Source: Epiperipatus broadwayi
Lineage: Eukaryota; Onychophora; Udeonychophora; Euonychophora; Peripatidae
Reading direction: 5' to 3'
Length of the DNA stretch: 64,000 nucleotides
Assembly: GCA_028023455.1 (NCBI GenBank)
Contig: JAQFVV010000030.1
Location: forward strand, 6,902,501-6,966,500
In this document: positions 47,611-60,229 of the stretch, in pieces
Numbering within the stretch: position 1 is the first letter of the stretch
How the letters are laid out: each line of letters begins with the position of its first letter
The notes under the pieces: generated by a model
Seen by the model: only the letters and a program-made list of their open reading frames with translations
The model's database searches: none
Told to the model about the DNA's origin: nothing
Made by a program: the position numbers and the translations under genes

Positions 47611-48245
47611 GAAAAAAATTCATATATTAATGAATATTAGTATTATTTTGTATATTTTTACAGAGTTTCTGGAATTATCTAAATCAACTCTAACTCATTT
47701 TCACCACTAAGCCTTTTTTTAAATTGGTTTTTAATATTTTTTAAGAATCCAAGAGTGATAAGTTTTTTATTATTATTCTGCAATGTTTTGTTAATAAAAT
47801 ACATTTGAAACAATAAATTGTGATATATAATTGATTATAAACAATTTAGTTTTTCTCTCCATCTATTTTAAAGATCCTATGAATCATAATAAATATTCTC
47901 ATATCATACAACATATATATTTTATAATTAGTGTTTTTATTTTGTTTCATAAAATGGCTTTGTATATTAATATATATATATATTATTATTATTATTTTGT
48001 TTTAAACAAAACAAAAAGGAAATAATGTTGCTCCTGTTTTTTTTTTTTTTTGTAAATTTCTATTTCGGACACTGATGATTCTATTTCATTATGATAGCCC
48101 TCTTACTATCAAATAATATTTTTGTTTAAGCTTACTATTATATACATATTTAACCACAAATTGTTTTTTTTTTTCAGTATCATTAAAAACTTTATAGCAT
48201 ATTTTTAGAATCCAGATGATATCCTAATGTATCATAATAGACGCA
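47611..48245. other. AT-rich spacer, nothing recognised
   Basis: Contains a short ATT microsatellite near 47980. Nothing else was seen. Confidence 0.45.
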
Positions 48246-48254
48246 GTGCATATT

Positions 48255-48585
48255 GCTAGCTGAAAATTCAAATATAAAATGTCCGTCACCCTCTCAAACG
48301 CTATATTTTTCCAGCAATGATACCTTGAGAATAAATGCAAAGTCTGAATTTCAAACAGCACCATCAAAAGGTACAACCACCCTTCCAAATATGATGTTTT
48401 TCCAGCAATGGCCCCTTGTGCATAAATATAAAGTTTGAATTTCAATCAGCAAGATCAAAAGATAACCCCAGAAATGCTGTGTTTTTCCAGCAGTGACATT
48501 GTCCTGTTTGAATTTCAGACTATATTCACAAAGTGTTGTTGCTTGGAAAGCATAATGTTTTGGGAAGGTGATTGGCATTTAGTAT
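48255..48585 (+). repeat. tandem repeat, about 88-bp unit, last unit inverted
   Basis: 'ccttccaaa..atg.tttttccagcaatg...cttg.g.ataaat.taaagt.tgaatttcaa.cagca..atcaaaag' repeats with ccagca(a/g)tg at 48311, 48402 and 48487 (spacings 91 and 85). At 48535-48580, 'tgcttggaaagcataatgttttgggaaggtgat' is the reverse complement of the unit's first third. The several short frames on both strands here are repeat artefacts. Confidence 0.75.
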
Positions 48586-50570
48586 TTATAATTTATTATG
48601 CTAGTGGTTTCTGGCTGGAGGCAGTTTTGAAATATTATATTATAATCAAATAATAATATTCAATTAGTGGTGGTGATAGTTTGTTATTGCTTGCCACACA
48701 ACACAATTTATTGTACCATCCTAATATTTAGAACTACAAACTAATCATAATGAGTTTTTTAATTTATTATAACTTAAACATATTTGGAAGTCATCTGTGT
48801 TTGTTTTTAATGATTAATATTTGGGAATGCAATTAAAAATTATTGAAAATAGTTTGCCATTTTTATGCAATGAATATATGTGTTATTTAAACTGTATTCC
48901 CTATGACATTGATAAACTTTTTTTGAATATTTGCAATCTTTCTAAAATGTTCTAGAACAACTGTGTTTCATTTTCTCAATAACTTGATGAAAGTTCTAGG
49001 AAAATCAGTCAACTAATGAAAGCCAAAACATCAAATCTTTCTTTGCTGGTAACAAATATTAATATATGCTCAATCTTTCAAGAAACAAAACACTACCAAG
49101 AACTATTGGTTCTTTTGTAGTGAATTTTGTCCATCGAACCTTAATAGAAAATCTTTTAGCATTTATAACCATTTAGCTAAATAATTTTTGTCTGCCTTTT
49201 CATGCTTTTGGCATAACCAATGACTAGTGAATACTTGATGCATTTCTTTTAAAAATCATATTAAGAAAAAAAATTATACCAGATGATATATTTATAGATA
49301 GTAAATCATTTTTCATAAGTTTTGTTTTATAATGAATTTTGAAAAAAAAAAAACAGTGTATTTTTATATTATTCCAAAAAAAAAAGTGTTTTGAAAGTTC
49401 CCTTTCATTAAATAGTCCTGAGACTCGTTAATTTTCCAACTTACACAATATAAAATGTAATTATTATTAACGTTTCTAGTCATAGAAATAACTGATAGTA
49501 CTTAAAATATATTGGTACTGATCGTGATTTAGATCTATATGATTATTCAAATATATATTGACTTCAATCCAAAATGTTAGGCTGATTTGAATTTTTCTGA
49601 TTATTTTTTAGCTCAAATAAGAAAATTGAATTAAAAGTGATTGATAGATGATTGTCTGTATTACTTCCAAGTTTGAATCCTAAAGCCTGATTGATAAAAA
49701 CAAAAGCTAGAAATCAGTCTGAGCGTTGAGATTTAAATGCAGAAGAATTTTTGTTTATCACTGATTACTCAAGCTCAAAGTAGAGGGCAGTAGACTAGGG
49801 ATGCACTCTTGTTTAATTCACAGTTTTTTGGCATTATTTAAAATGTATATATATTTATTATCTTCTACATATCACATATTACATTTATTTTTTTGATTAG
49901 TTATTAGTTATATATTATCTTCATTTTTTGACGGAGAAATTTCTATATAGTATTGATATCTATGTTAATTCTATAGATTATAATTAATCAATTTCCTGTT
50001 CTTCTTGGCGCACATTTAATTTTTTTGCTCATCTTTTACAGATGTCTTATTTATTGTATTTAGAATACTATTTTGTATTTTTGTTGCAGTTTATATTTAT
50101 GTTCTTGCTCTTTTTTTTTTTTCTGTAACCAAGGATTTTCTACCATTTTTATAGTGGCTTTTGACTCATATATAATATAAAATAGTAATTTAAAGCTTAT
50201 TAATTAATTAACATTAGTCTAAAATACTTTTTAAAGTAGTGCCTTAACAAATTGTTATATATGTGTACATACAAAACAAAAGAATAATCTCATTTGTTTG
50301 CATTAGACCCAAAATAAGATGCAATAATCTATCAAGATTACATTTAGTATTTTGGCTGAGGAAGACTTTATTTACATACAATATGATAGAATTGTTTTCT
50401 TGCTTTTTTGTAGTGATCTCGTAGATCAAGCCTGATATAGTAATATACATTTTAAAAATTTTTTTTATAATTACTTTACATTGGATTAATATCTGACATT
50501 CAGGTCATGATAGTTTTCTTACACAATTAGTTTTCAATATTTGAAAACCAGGCACTCTTCACAAACCTGG
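48586..50570. other. AT-rich spacer, nothing recognised
   Basis: No supported feature. Confidence 0.45.
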
Positions 50571-50679
50571 AGCTTAATTGTAAGTATAGGGGATTTGAAC
50601 TCATTTTTCAAGCATCCTTCAACTATCTACACTATCTCATACAACTGATACACATGTCCACACACATGTAGAAAAGATA

Positions 50680-50740
50680 AATAATCACAAATATACGTAT
50701 TTCGTGCTGAACCAGCACTCATCAGTTGGTCCAGATTATC
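50680..50740 (-). ncRNA. hammerhead ribozyme, family B copy 4 left arm
   Basis: CTGATGA, stem II GTGCT-ggttc-AGCAC, GAAA and a perfectly self-complementary stem III ATAC/GTAT are present. The predicted cleavage nucleotide is A at 50692. Inner stem I has one mismatch (TTTGT against ACCAA), the only visible defect. Confidence 0.7.
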
Positions 50741-50889
50741 ATCTCCCACACATATATATATAATCAGGGCTCAGTTTATATTAAGATAGCAAATCTTCAT
50801 ACTTTAATGGACGTGCTTCAATCGACGCCAACCTCCAACTTTTCAGCCATCCATATCATTGAAAATCTGATGATGCAAACCCAACAGAT

Positions 50890-50950
50890 GATAATCTGGA
50901 CCAACTTATGAGTGCTGGTTTAGCACAAAATACGTATATTGGTGATTATT
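50890..50950 (+). ncRNA. hammerhead-like motif, family B copy 4 right arm
   Basis: Stem I, stem II and stem III are intact, but the boxes read CTTATGA and AAAA, so two invariant positions are lost. Confidence 0.55.
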
Positions 50951-51052
50951 TATCTTTCTACATGTGTGTGGTCATGTGTATCAGTTGTAAGATAGTATGG
51001 ATAGTTGAAGGGTGCTTGGAAATCTGAGTTCAAATCCCCTATGCTTACAATC

Positions 51053-52565
51053 AGTTTTCGTTGATCTACATATTGATATTACAAGGAATGTAAATAATGG
51101 TGCTAGTAAGATGGAGATTAAATAAAATGAGTAAAAGATAATAAAATTAAGTAGTTGCTACGTTTTTGTTATTCAATAATTATGTAGATATTATAAATCT
51201 TTCAAAGTTATTCTAAGAAGAGATACAATATCCCTTCATTTTTTTTAGAAGGAAGTTAGTTGCATAATAAGTTAAAAGGTGGCATCCTAAGATGCCAAAT
51301 AAACAAAAAAACTAGTGTGCAATATTGTATACATGGCACCACAAAAATCATTTTTTATACTGGTTTTTTATTTCTCTTTTTTCTTCTTTTGTGTGAATGT
51401 ATAGTAAAATATCTACTCAAAAGCAGGTATAATTAGTTTGCCATTGTTTTTTATTCTCTTATTAATAGAATTTATTTCAGCATCTCAGTTTTAGAACTAT
51501 ATTATTAAGATGCAGAAACATAGAACATTTCTTTAAAGTTATTTGATGAGGAGCTATCCAATTCTAAGGCAGATCTGGTATGCCTTTGATTTGATTATTT
51601 TATTTTCCAATACACCTGTATCTCAAGATATAATTAGTATTTATATATGTTTATAATATGACTAGAAATTATTGGTATAATTACATATTTTGGAAAGTTG
51701 ATGTTTATAATTCTATAAAGCACAATATATAGTTGAATGTACTTAAGCAATTTTAATATTTAATTTTAAAAAGATTCAATTTTTTTTTAAAATTTCTTCT
51801 ATTAAAAAAATAATAATACTAAATTAACATATATTTATGTTTTTCTTTTTTTTATGCCAAGCTTATAAAAAATTTACTAAAATAGATCCAGATTATGTCT
51901 TAAATTACATCACTAAAAACCAGAAGTGAAAGTGAGCTGCTTTGCTTCTCACTGGTGGTAGCCTAGAACTAACTGATCAGACAAAATATTACTGCTGAAT
52001 ATTTTTAGAAAGTGTTTATTTTTAAAGTTTATGACTCATTCTCAAACTTCAGATATGTTTGTGTTGACATATATATTGTATATGCATATAAGCTTAGACA
52101 TCTAGTTATATACATGTATTTATGACACTAAATTAATAATTAATTAATTAGTTGGCTATTTGAGATATCGTGATGTTTAAGCATCAGAAGTGATTACAAA
52201 TTGAGCTTTAATTCAGGAATTTTTGAGCATCAAAGTGACAATGGAGTTTTGATTTAAGAATCTTCATCTACTTAAGACTGTCATGCTACTTTTACTTGAA
52301 ATTAAAAAATCAAGCTAGTTAATGACACTAAAGAATGTAATTTAACTAGTACTTGGTGACTCACTCTGCATAATTGTCCATCTTTTATGGAGAAATACTT
52401 ACTGCTAGAAGAAAAAGTACTTTACATCTAGTGCTCAAGTCCATATTAAGTATGATAAAGATATAAAACCTTACAAATATTAAGATTTTGAAATAATTCA
52501 TGGGAATTGAACTAACTATAGGACTAAACTCTCTGTATAAAATGCATTCAGTTGTAAATGAGATT
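51053..52565. other. AT-rich spacer, nothing recognised
   Basis: No supported feature. Confidence 0.45.
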
Positions 52566-52568
52566 TTT

Positions 52569-52662
52569 TTTCCCATATGTCATAGCATCTGCCGGGAGGC
52601 GAACCCGCAACAACCGTCTGCAACCAACTACTTGCTTGCAAGGCGGCTGCCCTGACCTTTCA
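52569..52662 (-). mobile_element. tRNA-derived SINE, copy 4, 5'-truncated
   Basis: The minus strand carries 'aaggtcagggcagccgccttgcaagcaagtagttggttgcagacggttg', then 'gggttcgcctcccgg' and 'gatgctatgacatatggg'. The A-box end is missing after 'gacctttc'. Confidence 0.8.
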
Positions 52663-54100
52663 GATTTGTTTTAAAAATGCTGCACTCACAAAGTTTTATG
52701 TAATATTTTTTAAACTATATATATTTTTATTGTTATACTTTATTTCCAATATTCTGAAAGTTTTTAAATTTCAATTTCAATGAAGACATTTAGTTGTTTT
52801 ATGCCCAACTGTACACAACTTTGATCATCTCATTATTATGGAATTTTGCTCTTGAAAATACTTTCACTACTTTGTTCAAATAGTTGTGTCATAGAGATGA
52901 TACAATTGGGCACATATATTATCAGTGCTCAGCATTGTAGGGATGTAGGATGTTAGTTCAGCACATATACACTCCAAAGTCAGCTCTTATAAAAACACTT
53001 AGCAATGGTATTACAGTGGGAGAGTTTGTGACAGTGAGAAGTGCAACTTTTCTGCTGCACTGCTTCTGGTTCACAAGATGCAAAATGGTATTTAACCAAT
53101 GCAATAAAAATACACAACAAGTCCTACTAAGAAAAATAATAGCTATAAAAAATAGAGACCAGCAAATAGCCCCCCCAATTTCCTCATGAGAACACATGGG
53201 GTCTAATAAAACTGCAAACATCAATAGATTTGGGGCTAACAAACCCTAACCCTGAAACAACTAGTGATACAGAACAGTAAACAAAAGGACCAACAAGCAC
53301 AAGGAGCAATGCAACAGAACAAAGAGGACAAAGTGAAAACAGCAATGAACTTGTACCAGCACTGAAAACATTATCAGGACATAGACATATATAGAATCAA
53401 TATGGAATAACATTGATGCAGATATTAAAAGCATGCAACAAAACAAACAAAGACAGTTTTGCGGATTGCACAAAGGCAATACAGGACTTTTAAAACATGA
53501 GGCAACCCAATAAGATTTAGACTTTACCTGATTTAAAATCATATTGTTTTACAAAATAGATGTAGAATTTTTTTTTTTTTCCTTGAATGATCACTATACA
53601 CATAGATAATAAACATTCTTGATAAAAAAAAATAAAATTTGAATTGTTCAGTAATTGAGAAAATATATTTTATTTCTGATTTAGTTAAGTTGAAATTGGA
53701 GGATAAAGTTAATCAGTGTTTTGAAAAAAGTAATTTGAATTCTATCTTTATTTATTCTCAGTGGATGTGTATCTTAACTTCTTCATCCAGAATTGAATGA
53801 TAGTATTGGGGGGAGGGGGATTGACCAGCATAAATTTGCAGAACAAATCCGCTCTGATCTTCTTTAGTAAACTAATTATATTTTCTTCTGCTTTGTAAAT
53901 AAAGAATGCTGTAAACGTATTTATTATTGCTCAGCATTTTTTCTGACATTTTAACTGCAGTTGAATAAATTTTTTACTGTAATTTCATAGTTCCATAGTG
54001 CATATTACTTCTTATGCAGGGATAGCGTATTTATGTCAAAATATCTTAAGTGCAACAACAACAACAATAAGTCTAATTATAGCAACTTTTGTTATTAACA
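52663..54100. other. spacer with a compositionally odd purine-rich block (about 52920-53520)
   Basis: Between about 52920 and 53520 the plus strand is A- and purine-rich and has fewer T runs than its surroundings ('gcaacagaacaaagaggacaaagtgaaaacagcaatg'). Frames on both strands reach 80-95 codons, but none shows a recognisable domain. It could be the worn ORF1 or gag-like part of a retroelement. I cannot assign it. Confidence 0.3.
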
Positions 54101-54116
54101 ATAAATATTGAAATAA

Positions 54117-54500
54117 AATTCTTGTTTTTTACTTCACCTTTGAATGATAAGTTTTAAATTGCACTTTACGCAAAAAAGTGAAGCGTATTTTTATTAGAAA
54201 AAAATTATACGGCTGATCGCTTTCAGAAATCTTAACTCCATATTCATAGCCTACTTTAAACGAAGTTTAGCGGTAATTTATGCAAAGTTTTCTTTCATAA
54301 GGACCATTTTCTGGAGATTGCAAAGCCCGATTCTTTTTGGTTTATTGCATAGTTATCATTTGCAATAAATTTTGCATAAATTACCACTAAACTTAAAGTA
54401 GGCTATGAATATGGACACTTAAGTTCTGGAAGCGCTCAGCTATATAATTCTTTTCTAATAATAATAAGCTTCACTTTTTTGTGTAAAGCGCAATTTAAAA
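54117..54500. mobile_element. palindromic element (about 350-380 bp), unclassified
   Basis: The arms (about 54150-54295 and 54365-54500) are inverted copies of about 140 bp: 'aaattgcactttacgcaaaaaagtgaagc' on the left and 'gcttcacttttttgtgtaaagcgcaattt' on the right. 'tccatattcatagcctactttaa' and its complement lie inside. The left arm is preceded by an unmatched tail (54117-54149). A 15-bp repeat ATAAATATTGAAATA stands at 54102-54116 and just after the right arm (from about 54501). This resembles family A architecture, but no hammerhead core is present. Confidence 0.6.
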
Positions 54501-54515
54501 TAAATATTGAAATAG

Positions 54516-56175
54516 ATTAATGGAGGGAAAATGCAGGATCTTAGCCAAAATAAAAAAAAAAACGACATATAAAAATTCTTGTGTAATTGTATGATCCTTA
54601 TACAAATCCAATGAAATAGATGAAATTTACATTATATTTGCTAAGAAATTAAGTAGTATAATGGTAATTATTACAAAAAATATATCTGGATTGAAATATG
54701 GCTTTAGCAATTGATAAGTATGTAGGCTTCTAATATAACATTCACAATGTAGGAAAACTAGATCATTTATTAGAGAATGTAATACAGCAAACATGAGTAA
54801 TGTTGTTTTGTTATTAACCATGCATAAGAATTTTCAGGTGGGAAAAATTATTACTTACAATGAAATCATACAGTGAATCTAATGCAGACACATCTGCCAA
54901 ATGACACAAGAATGTTGAAATACAAGCATCTAATAAGCAAGTAAATGAGTCATTATAAATATTTTAGAATGCAATAAACATTCGCCAATATTAAAATACA
55001 TAAAAAATCACACAATATTTATCCATTCAATATCATAGAATATACAATAATTTTTTTCTGCAAATTGTTTTATTATGTACAATATTTTTAAAACGCAGCA
55101 AGAATTTGCTGAATTTATTTTTGTTAATGAAAATTGTATAATTGTGTATTGAAATTCTTATAGTGATGTATGGATGTACAATCCTCTCTGCTCCTTCGAT
55201 CAGCAAAGAAACTTAATAAGTTCGCGTTAATTCAACAAAGCTTCAAAATGAAGTATGCAGCAAAAAGAGTTAATGCCAGAAGTATATGCAATGTTACTTA
55301 ATTTCTGATAATTTGTTATTAAGATGGCAAAAATAAGTCAATAAACCTCATGAAATAACAATAGAGAAATAGCATCCTTATCATTAGCAAACATTCATAA
55401 ACGGTATGACTATGCTAACTCTAGCACAAAAAAAAAAAAAATTAGAACAGAAAGAAAAAAGATTAGGGTTATAATTGCTATGATTGTAATTAAAGTGTGG
55501 TATGTAGTTGCATGAAAATATGAGGTCATAGTTAATTCAGAGAGATGATGTTGACATTTGAACAGAAAATAGAGAATAAAAGAAAAAATATGTGATTAAT
55601 TTAGTTATAAGCATTATTAATATTCATTAGGGAATTAAATAAATAAAAAAATGACAACTTTAATCCAGTTTCATTCAGTAAAAGGACAAGAACAATGATA
55701 AAGAGCCAACAATAAGATAGAAGAAAAAAAAATCAGTCATGTTTGTACTTATTGAAAGGCTCATTGAGTTACAGTATTTTATAAGAAAAAAAAGTTAGAT
55801 AACAATAAAAACATTCATTTATATACATAAAAAAAGTAAAGCAAAAAAATCAAAATTTGAAAGAACTAAAATATCTAAATGAATTAATTAGAAAACAAGT
55901 TGAAACTACTGATAACAAATTTAACTAATTTTGTGAACAGCTAATATTATGTTTATCAAAAAAAGTGCCTCATGTAAAATGGAATATTCAAATATTATAA
56001 AGATAAAAATGCTATTCAAGAAAATGAACAAGGAAAATTATTGCAATGTGTAAAAAAAAAAAGTTTGAAAAAGCATCTGTTGATTACTCTAGCTTGCTGT
56101 GTGTGGCAATATGTATAGTGAGTTTTGCCTGTTTTAACCTTGATTTTCAGAATAATTATTAAAATTATTATTAAT
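54516..56175. other. AT-rich spacer, nothing recognised
   Basis: A-rich plus strand around 55400-56080 with no coding pattern. Confidence 0.45.
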
Positions 56176-56177
56176 AT

Positions 56178-56287
56178 TTACTAAGGCTGTAACCTTATGA
56201 ATAAGCGTCTGAAAAATTCGAAGGTAGGGACCTCTACAGGTCTTAGCCACAAGCTTATCCATAAGGTTACAGCCTTAGTAAATATTA
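56178..56287. mobile_element. short palindromic MITE
   Basis: Inverted ends TATTTACTAAGGCTGTAACC and complement (near-perfect over about 35 bp), enclosing 'gtagggacctctacaggtc'. About 110 bp, non-coding. Confidence 0.7.
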
Positions 56288-56640
56288 CTTAATATAATAA
56301 TGTGCGTTTATTAAAATTTATAATTAAAATTATTATTACATATGCAATTTTTTTTTGGAAAAGTGCTATATATGTTCACTGCTAAGGGTATGAATAAATA
56401 GGTAAGCAAGTTAAATTGATAACTTAACTGGTATAAAACAGATAAAGAGGCTTTTGTTCACAAAGGAGGCCTTTATTGTAGCAGACCTCATTATAAGTGT
56501 ATTGCCAGTTATATTAGATTGTTTTTTTAATGATGGTTTCCAAACTTTTTTAAGAAATGCTATTTCCCCTCTCTTTCCCGATCTTTTATTAATAAAATAA
56601 CTGTGACTAAAGTTTTTTTAAGCATGTGTTGTAGTCTAGT

Positions 56641-57243
56641 TGTCATGTCCATGGTGAGACAATCTCAAACCATGTAGGTATAAATGAAATAGATATATCA
56701 GCAAGTTTATTTCTGTTTGCAGAGGCATTTATTTTACCAAAATAACAGGTACAATAAAATTATATTATTGACAGTAATTTATCCTGTTTATTTTTGGGAA
56801 TTACTATGGAATACATTTACTGTGTGAAAATATCTTATTTCACACACAGTCTATAATTAGACAGTTCATTTATCTCCAAACGGTTTGTTTACTCGTTTAA
56901 TTTTAAAGTCTATTATGAACTTTTATTCCAGTTGAACTTTAATAGTAATTTACTAAAAACTAACTTTGTTCAGCATGACCTTTTCTCCCTTTCCAGAATG
57001 CGTTACTTTACTATGGCAGCTGTATTTTCCTCTTGACAGTGTCTGACTGACTGTTTTCTACTGCTGTGTGCTAAGAATCTCGTACTCTTTTATTTACATA
57101 ATTTATTTTAAAAGTTCTTTTTATAGGGTTTTTTCTAGAGTAATCATTCTGGGGGAAAAATAACAATATTATTGGTGCAATGTACGTGATTTAGTTAAAA
57201 CTTTATTTACACATAATTTAAAATATTTGCACCATCAGTAACC
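56641..57243 (-). repeat. 3' LTR of the gypsy element
   Basis: Matches 62601-63223 along its length, with substitutions and indels. The minus strand has a TATA-like TATAAAAAG near 57117-57125, and AATAAA-type signals lie downstream of it. The purine tract GAGTGGGGGAAGG (minus, 57244-57257) immediately precedes it, as expected of a polypurine tract. Confidence 0.9.
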
Positions 57244-59800
57244 TTCCCCCACTCTAAAAAATAGTGTCTATATCTGGCTAGCTTTCTCTGATTTCTGTGA
57301 CTTCGTGAAGTAGAAATATTGGTGTTTACATCAGTTGATTTTTCAGATCTAGATAATTGTTCCTCTTTATTCGAGTTAACAACATCCTGATCCACTTTCA
57401 CTTCATTGTCTGTATTTCGCTCAATAGGCAATACATCATTCTGCTCAGTAGAGGGCAAATTTTCAAGTTCATTATTTGTCAAAAATTCTGATTGGTTGCT
57501 ACAGGTCTTATTAATGATCCACTTTCGAGTTTAATTACCCGTATGACTTCAGTTACTTTATCAACTATGGTGATAGGTATTCATTTCTTTTTTAATGTCT
57601 TGAACCTATACAGTTTCACTAACTCTAAATTTCATAAAGTTTGCATTGTGTGTATCTTGACTAGAAGTACTTTTTTTCTAATTTTTTTTTTACTGTTAAA
57701 AGTTTAGATAAGTGAGTATGACATTTTCTATCAAACCGCAACTCTGCAGGTGTTTTAAGGTTTGTCGCACTAAGGATAAAATGCTGGTAGAACATGATTT
57801 TTATCAGTGCTTCTTCCATATTTGTAATTTTTACTTTTCTCAAAGTAGATTTTAGACTTTGGACTGCTTTTTCTGCAAATCTGTTAGAGGCAGGGTGATG
57901 GATTGGAGTAAGAACATGATGAATGCCTTTATCTGTTTAAGTAGTTTTCAAAATCTGTACAAATAAACTCTATTCCATTATCATATACCAAGATCTTAGA
58001 CTATCCATGAGTGCAAAACATTTGCTGCATGACTGTTGTATTAATCTATGATTATTAATGTTAAATGTCCATGTAAAGGTTCTGCATAATCTGTATAGAT
58101 AAGCTCCCATGGTTTTTGGCTTCTATCCATAGTTTATAAACTTTCTTCGATAAATTAGCTATCAATTGGCAATCATGGCATGTTTTTATCATTTGTTCAA
58201 TTTCGCTATTTATTTTGGTCCACCACTTGTATGAATATGTGAGTACCTTCATCCACACAAGTCTTGGATGTCCTTTATGTAAACTTTAGCACTTGTTTCT
58301 GCTCTTCCACTGGTATGGGCACTCAATCAATCATCATTGACAAACTTTGAGAGCATTCCAAATTGCCACTTGGTTAATGTTTTGGACATCCTTTTTGGAT
58401 CCAATTCTTTATATTCAGGATCTTTATTTGTCCATTCAGTGACTTTAGAACTATTTATTGCATTTAACATTTATGTCTGTAAACTTCCGTTGAACGCTGA
58501 CCTTCACTGGTAGTCATTATAATGTATTCGCGTGTGTAATCTCATTTCCTGGCTTGTAAACTAATTTATAGTAGTAGGCTGCTAATATGTTAATCCACAT
58601 TAAAAGTCTGGCTTGCATATTCAGGCATTTTTTAATATTTTCCAAAAATTTCAAGTAAAGGGTGATGATCTGTACTACGTCCATATATGTATTGATGGAA
58701 TTTCTTTATTGCAAATATTATAGCCAGGGCTTCCTTATCTAATTGGCTATAATTTTTTTTAGCCGTTAATAACATTCTGGAGACATAAACAATCAGACAT
58801 TCGCTTTCACCCTACTGATGTGAGATAACAGTTCCAACTCCAAAATCTGAAACTTCTGTAGTAATTATCATTGAGATCACTACTATAATGCAAGTTTTTC
58901 TGATATTAATAAGTCTTTGACTTTGTGTAATGCAATTTTGTGCTCATTACCCCATTTCCAGCATGTTCCCTTATGTAATAAATCGTACAACTGTACTAAT
59001 ACATGTAATTTACTCCGTAAAGAACTTTCATAGAAATTTAACAGTCCCAGAAAAGCTTGTAAGTGTTTTACATTCTTAGGAATGGCAGCTTCTTTTATAA
59101 CTCTCAGTTTCTCAGAGTTGGGGTACTTTTTATCCATATTTGTCACATATTGCAAAAATGTTATTTTTGAAGTGGCCCAAATGATTTAGCGATGTTTATT
59201 CTAGCTTCCACTGTAGTTAGCTTTGAGCACACTTCCATTACTCATTTTTCCAGCTTTTTTTCCAACTGTGCAATAATAAGTATATCATATAAGTAGGGAA
59301 TAACTCTGCCTATGTTTTGCAATAACTTTGTTTGAAAAATGTTTGGGGTCACTGTTATCCCATAAAGAAATTTATTGCATTTAAACAGACCAACATGGAT
59401 ATATAATGTTAACAATTCTATGTTTTTTCAGAGATTGGTATCTGGTGAAATGCAGGCTTTAAATCTATCTTCACGAAGAATGAGGCTGTCTGTAAAGATA
59501 CTAATACTTCATATACATTTGACTAGGGATAAACACACTTATTTCATATAGTTATTTACAGTAACTCGATAGTCTCTGTAGAAATGAATAGTTCCATCCG
59601 ATTTAAAAATCACAACCATATGAGTAGCCCATGAGGAATCTTCTACAGGTGATAGCATATCTTTTTATACTATATCTTCTATTGTCTCTTCAACCTTTGA
59701 CTTCAGAGCATAGGGAATTTTCCATGATTTACACACTAGGTTGCTCACCTTTAGCTAATTCCATGTCTACTGGTCTCATTCTTAATTCAGCTATTTCCTG
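57244..59800 (-). pseudogene. gypsy pol: reverse transcriptase, RNase H and integrase remnants
   Basis: From high to low coordinate on the minus strand: reverse transcriptase with 'YLYDIL' at 59275-59295, where the first catalytic Asp of YxDD is Tyr. The thumb segment 'IPKNVKHLQAFLGLLNFY' lies near 59060. RNase H has 'LDKEALAIIFAIKKFHQYIYG' near 58700. Integrase has the zinc-binding 'MIKTCHDCQ' and 'WWTKI' at 58160-58230 and a core 'DNG' near 57985. A hydrophilic tail (57243-57482) contains Asn, Glu and Ser-rich sequence ending at the LTR. Numerous stops and frameshifts. Not functional. Confidence 0.85.
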
Positions 59801-59979
59801 TTTACACAGCTGAGGAAACTTTATTCTAACTTCTGTTTCTAGTTTATAACCTTAATAATTTTAAGACAGATTCCTAATGACTTTTTTTTTTTACAATAAA
59901 CAATGATAAAACTTTTAATTTTTGATTTACTTTCACTGAAACAGAAACCTTTTCACATATTTGTATTCTGTTTCCATTT

Positions 59980-60140
59980 AGATCTGATCTGTGGCCACTA
60001 CATTTGTCTTATCCAATTTCACTCTGTGCTTGGATTTAACATTAATTTTATTCCACTCCTTCAGAGGTAAAATTGATAATCTAGCACCACTATCAATCTC
60101 AATATTGACTTTAATTTAACAAATGATTATATCCAAAGTA
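59980..60140 (-). pseudogene. gypsy aspartic protease remnant
   Basis: The minus strand at 60086-60094 encodes the catalytic Asp-Ser-Gly, followed by Ala and then a Leu-Ser-Ile-Leu-Pro segment, the usual start of retroelement proteases. Surrounding stops show decay. It lies between the zinc knuckles and reverse transcriptase as in other gypsy elements. Confidence 0.75.
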
Positions 60141-60229
60141 ATTCAGTGATTGTTTGAGTCATTTAATGACTATCTCTAATTTTCTATGGGCTCTGGCTTC
60201 TCTTAGTGTAAGATCTGATTGTGGTTTGT

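Larger units (their letters stand above)
50574..51052. mobile_element. family B palindromic element, copy 4 (right arm truncated)
   Basis: The left arm starts 'acctggagcttaattgtaagtataggggatttgaactc' and runs to about 50882. The right arm resumes at 'cagatgataatctgg' and ends 'gagttcaaatcccctatgcttacaat'. Hammerhead-like motifs lie at 50680-50740 (minus) and 50890-50950 (plus). Confidence 0.75.

Noticed and set aside
47429-47710. 93-codon frame
   Set aside because: It begins inside a family B repeat arm, across the hammerhead motif, and is not shared by other copies.
48224-48653. Several 60-75-codon frames on both strands
   Set aside because: All are generated by the 88-bp tandem repeat.
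54150-54505. piggyBac-type TTAA duplication around the 54-kb palindrome
   Set aside because: TTAA lies within the palindromic arms themselves on both sides, and the longer 15-bp flanking repeat is a better explanation.
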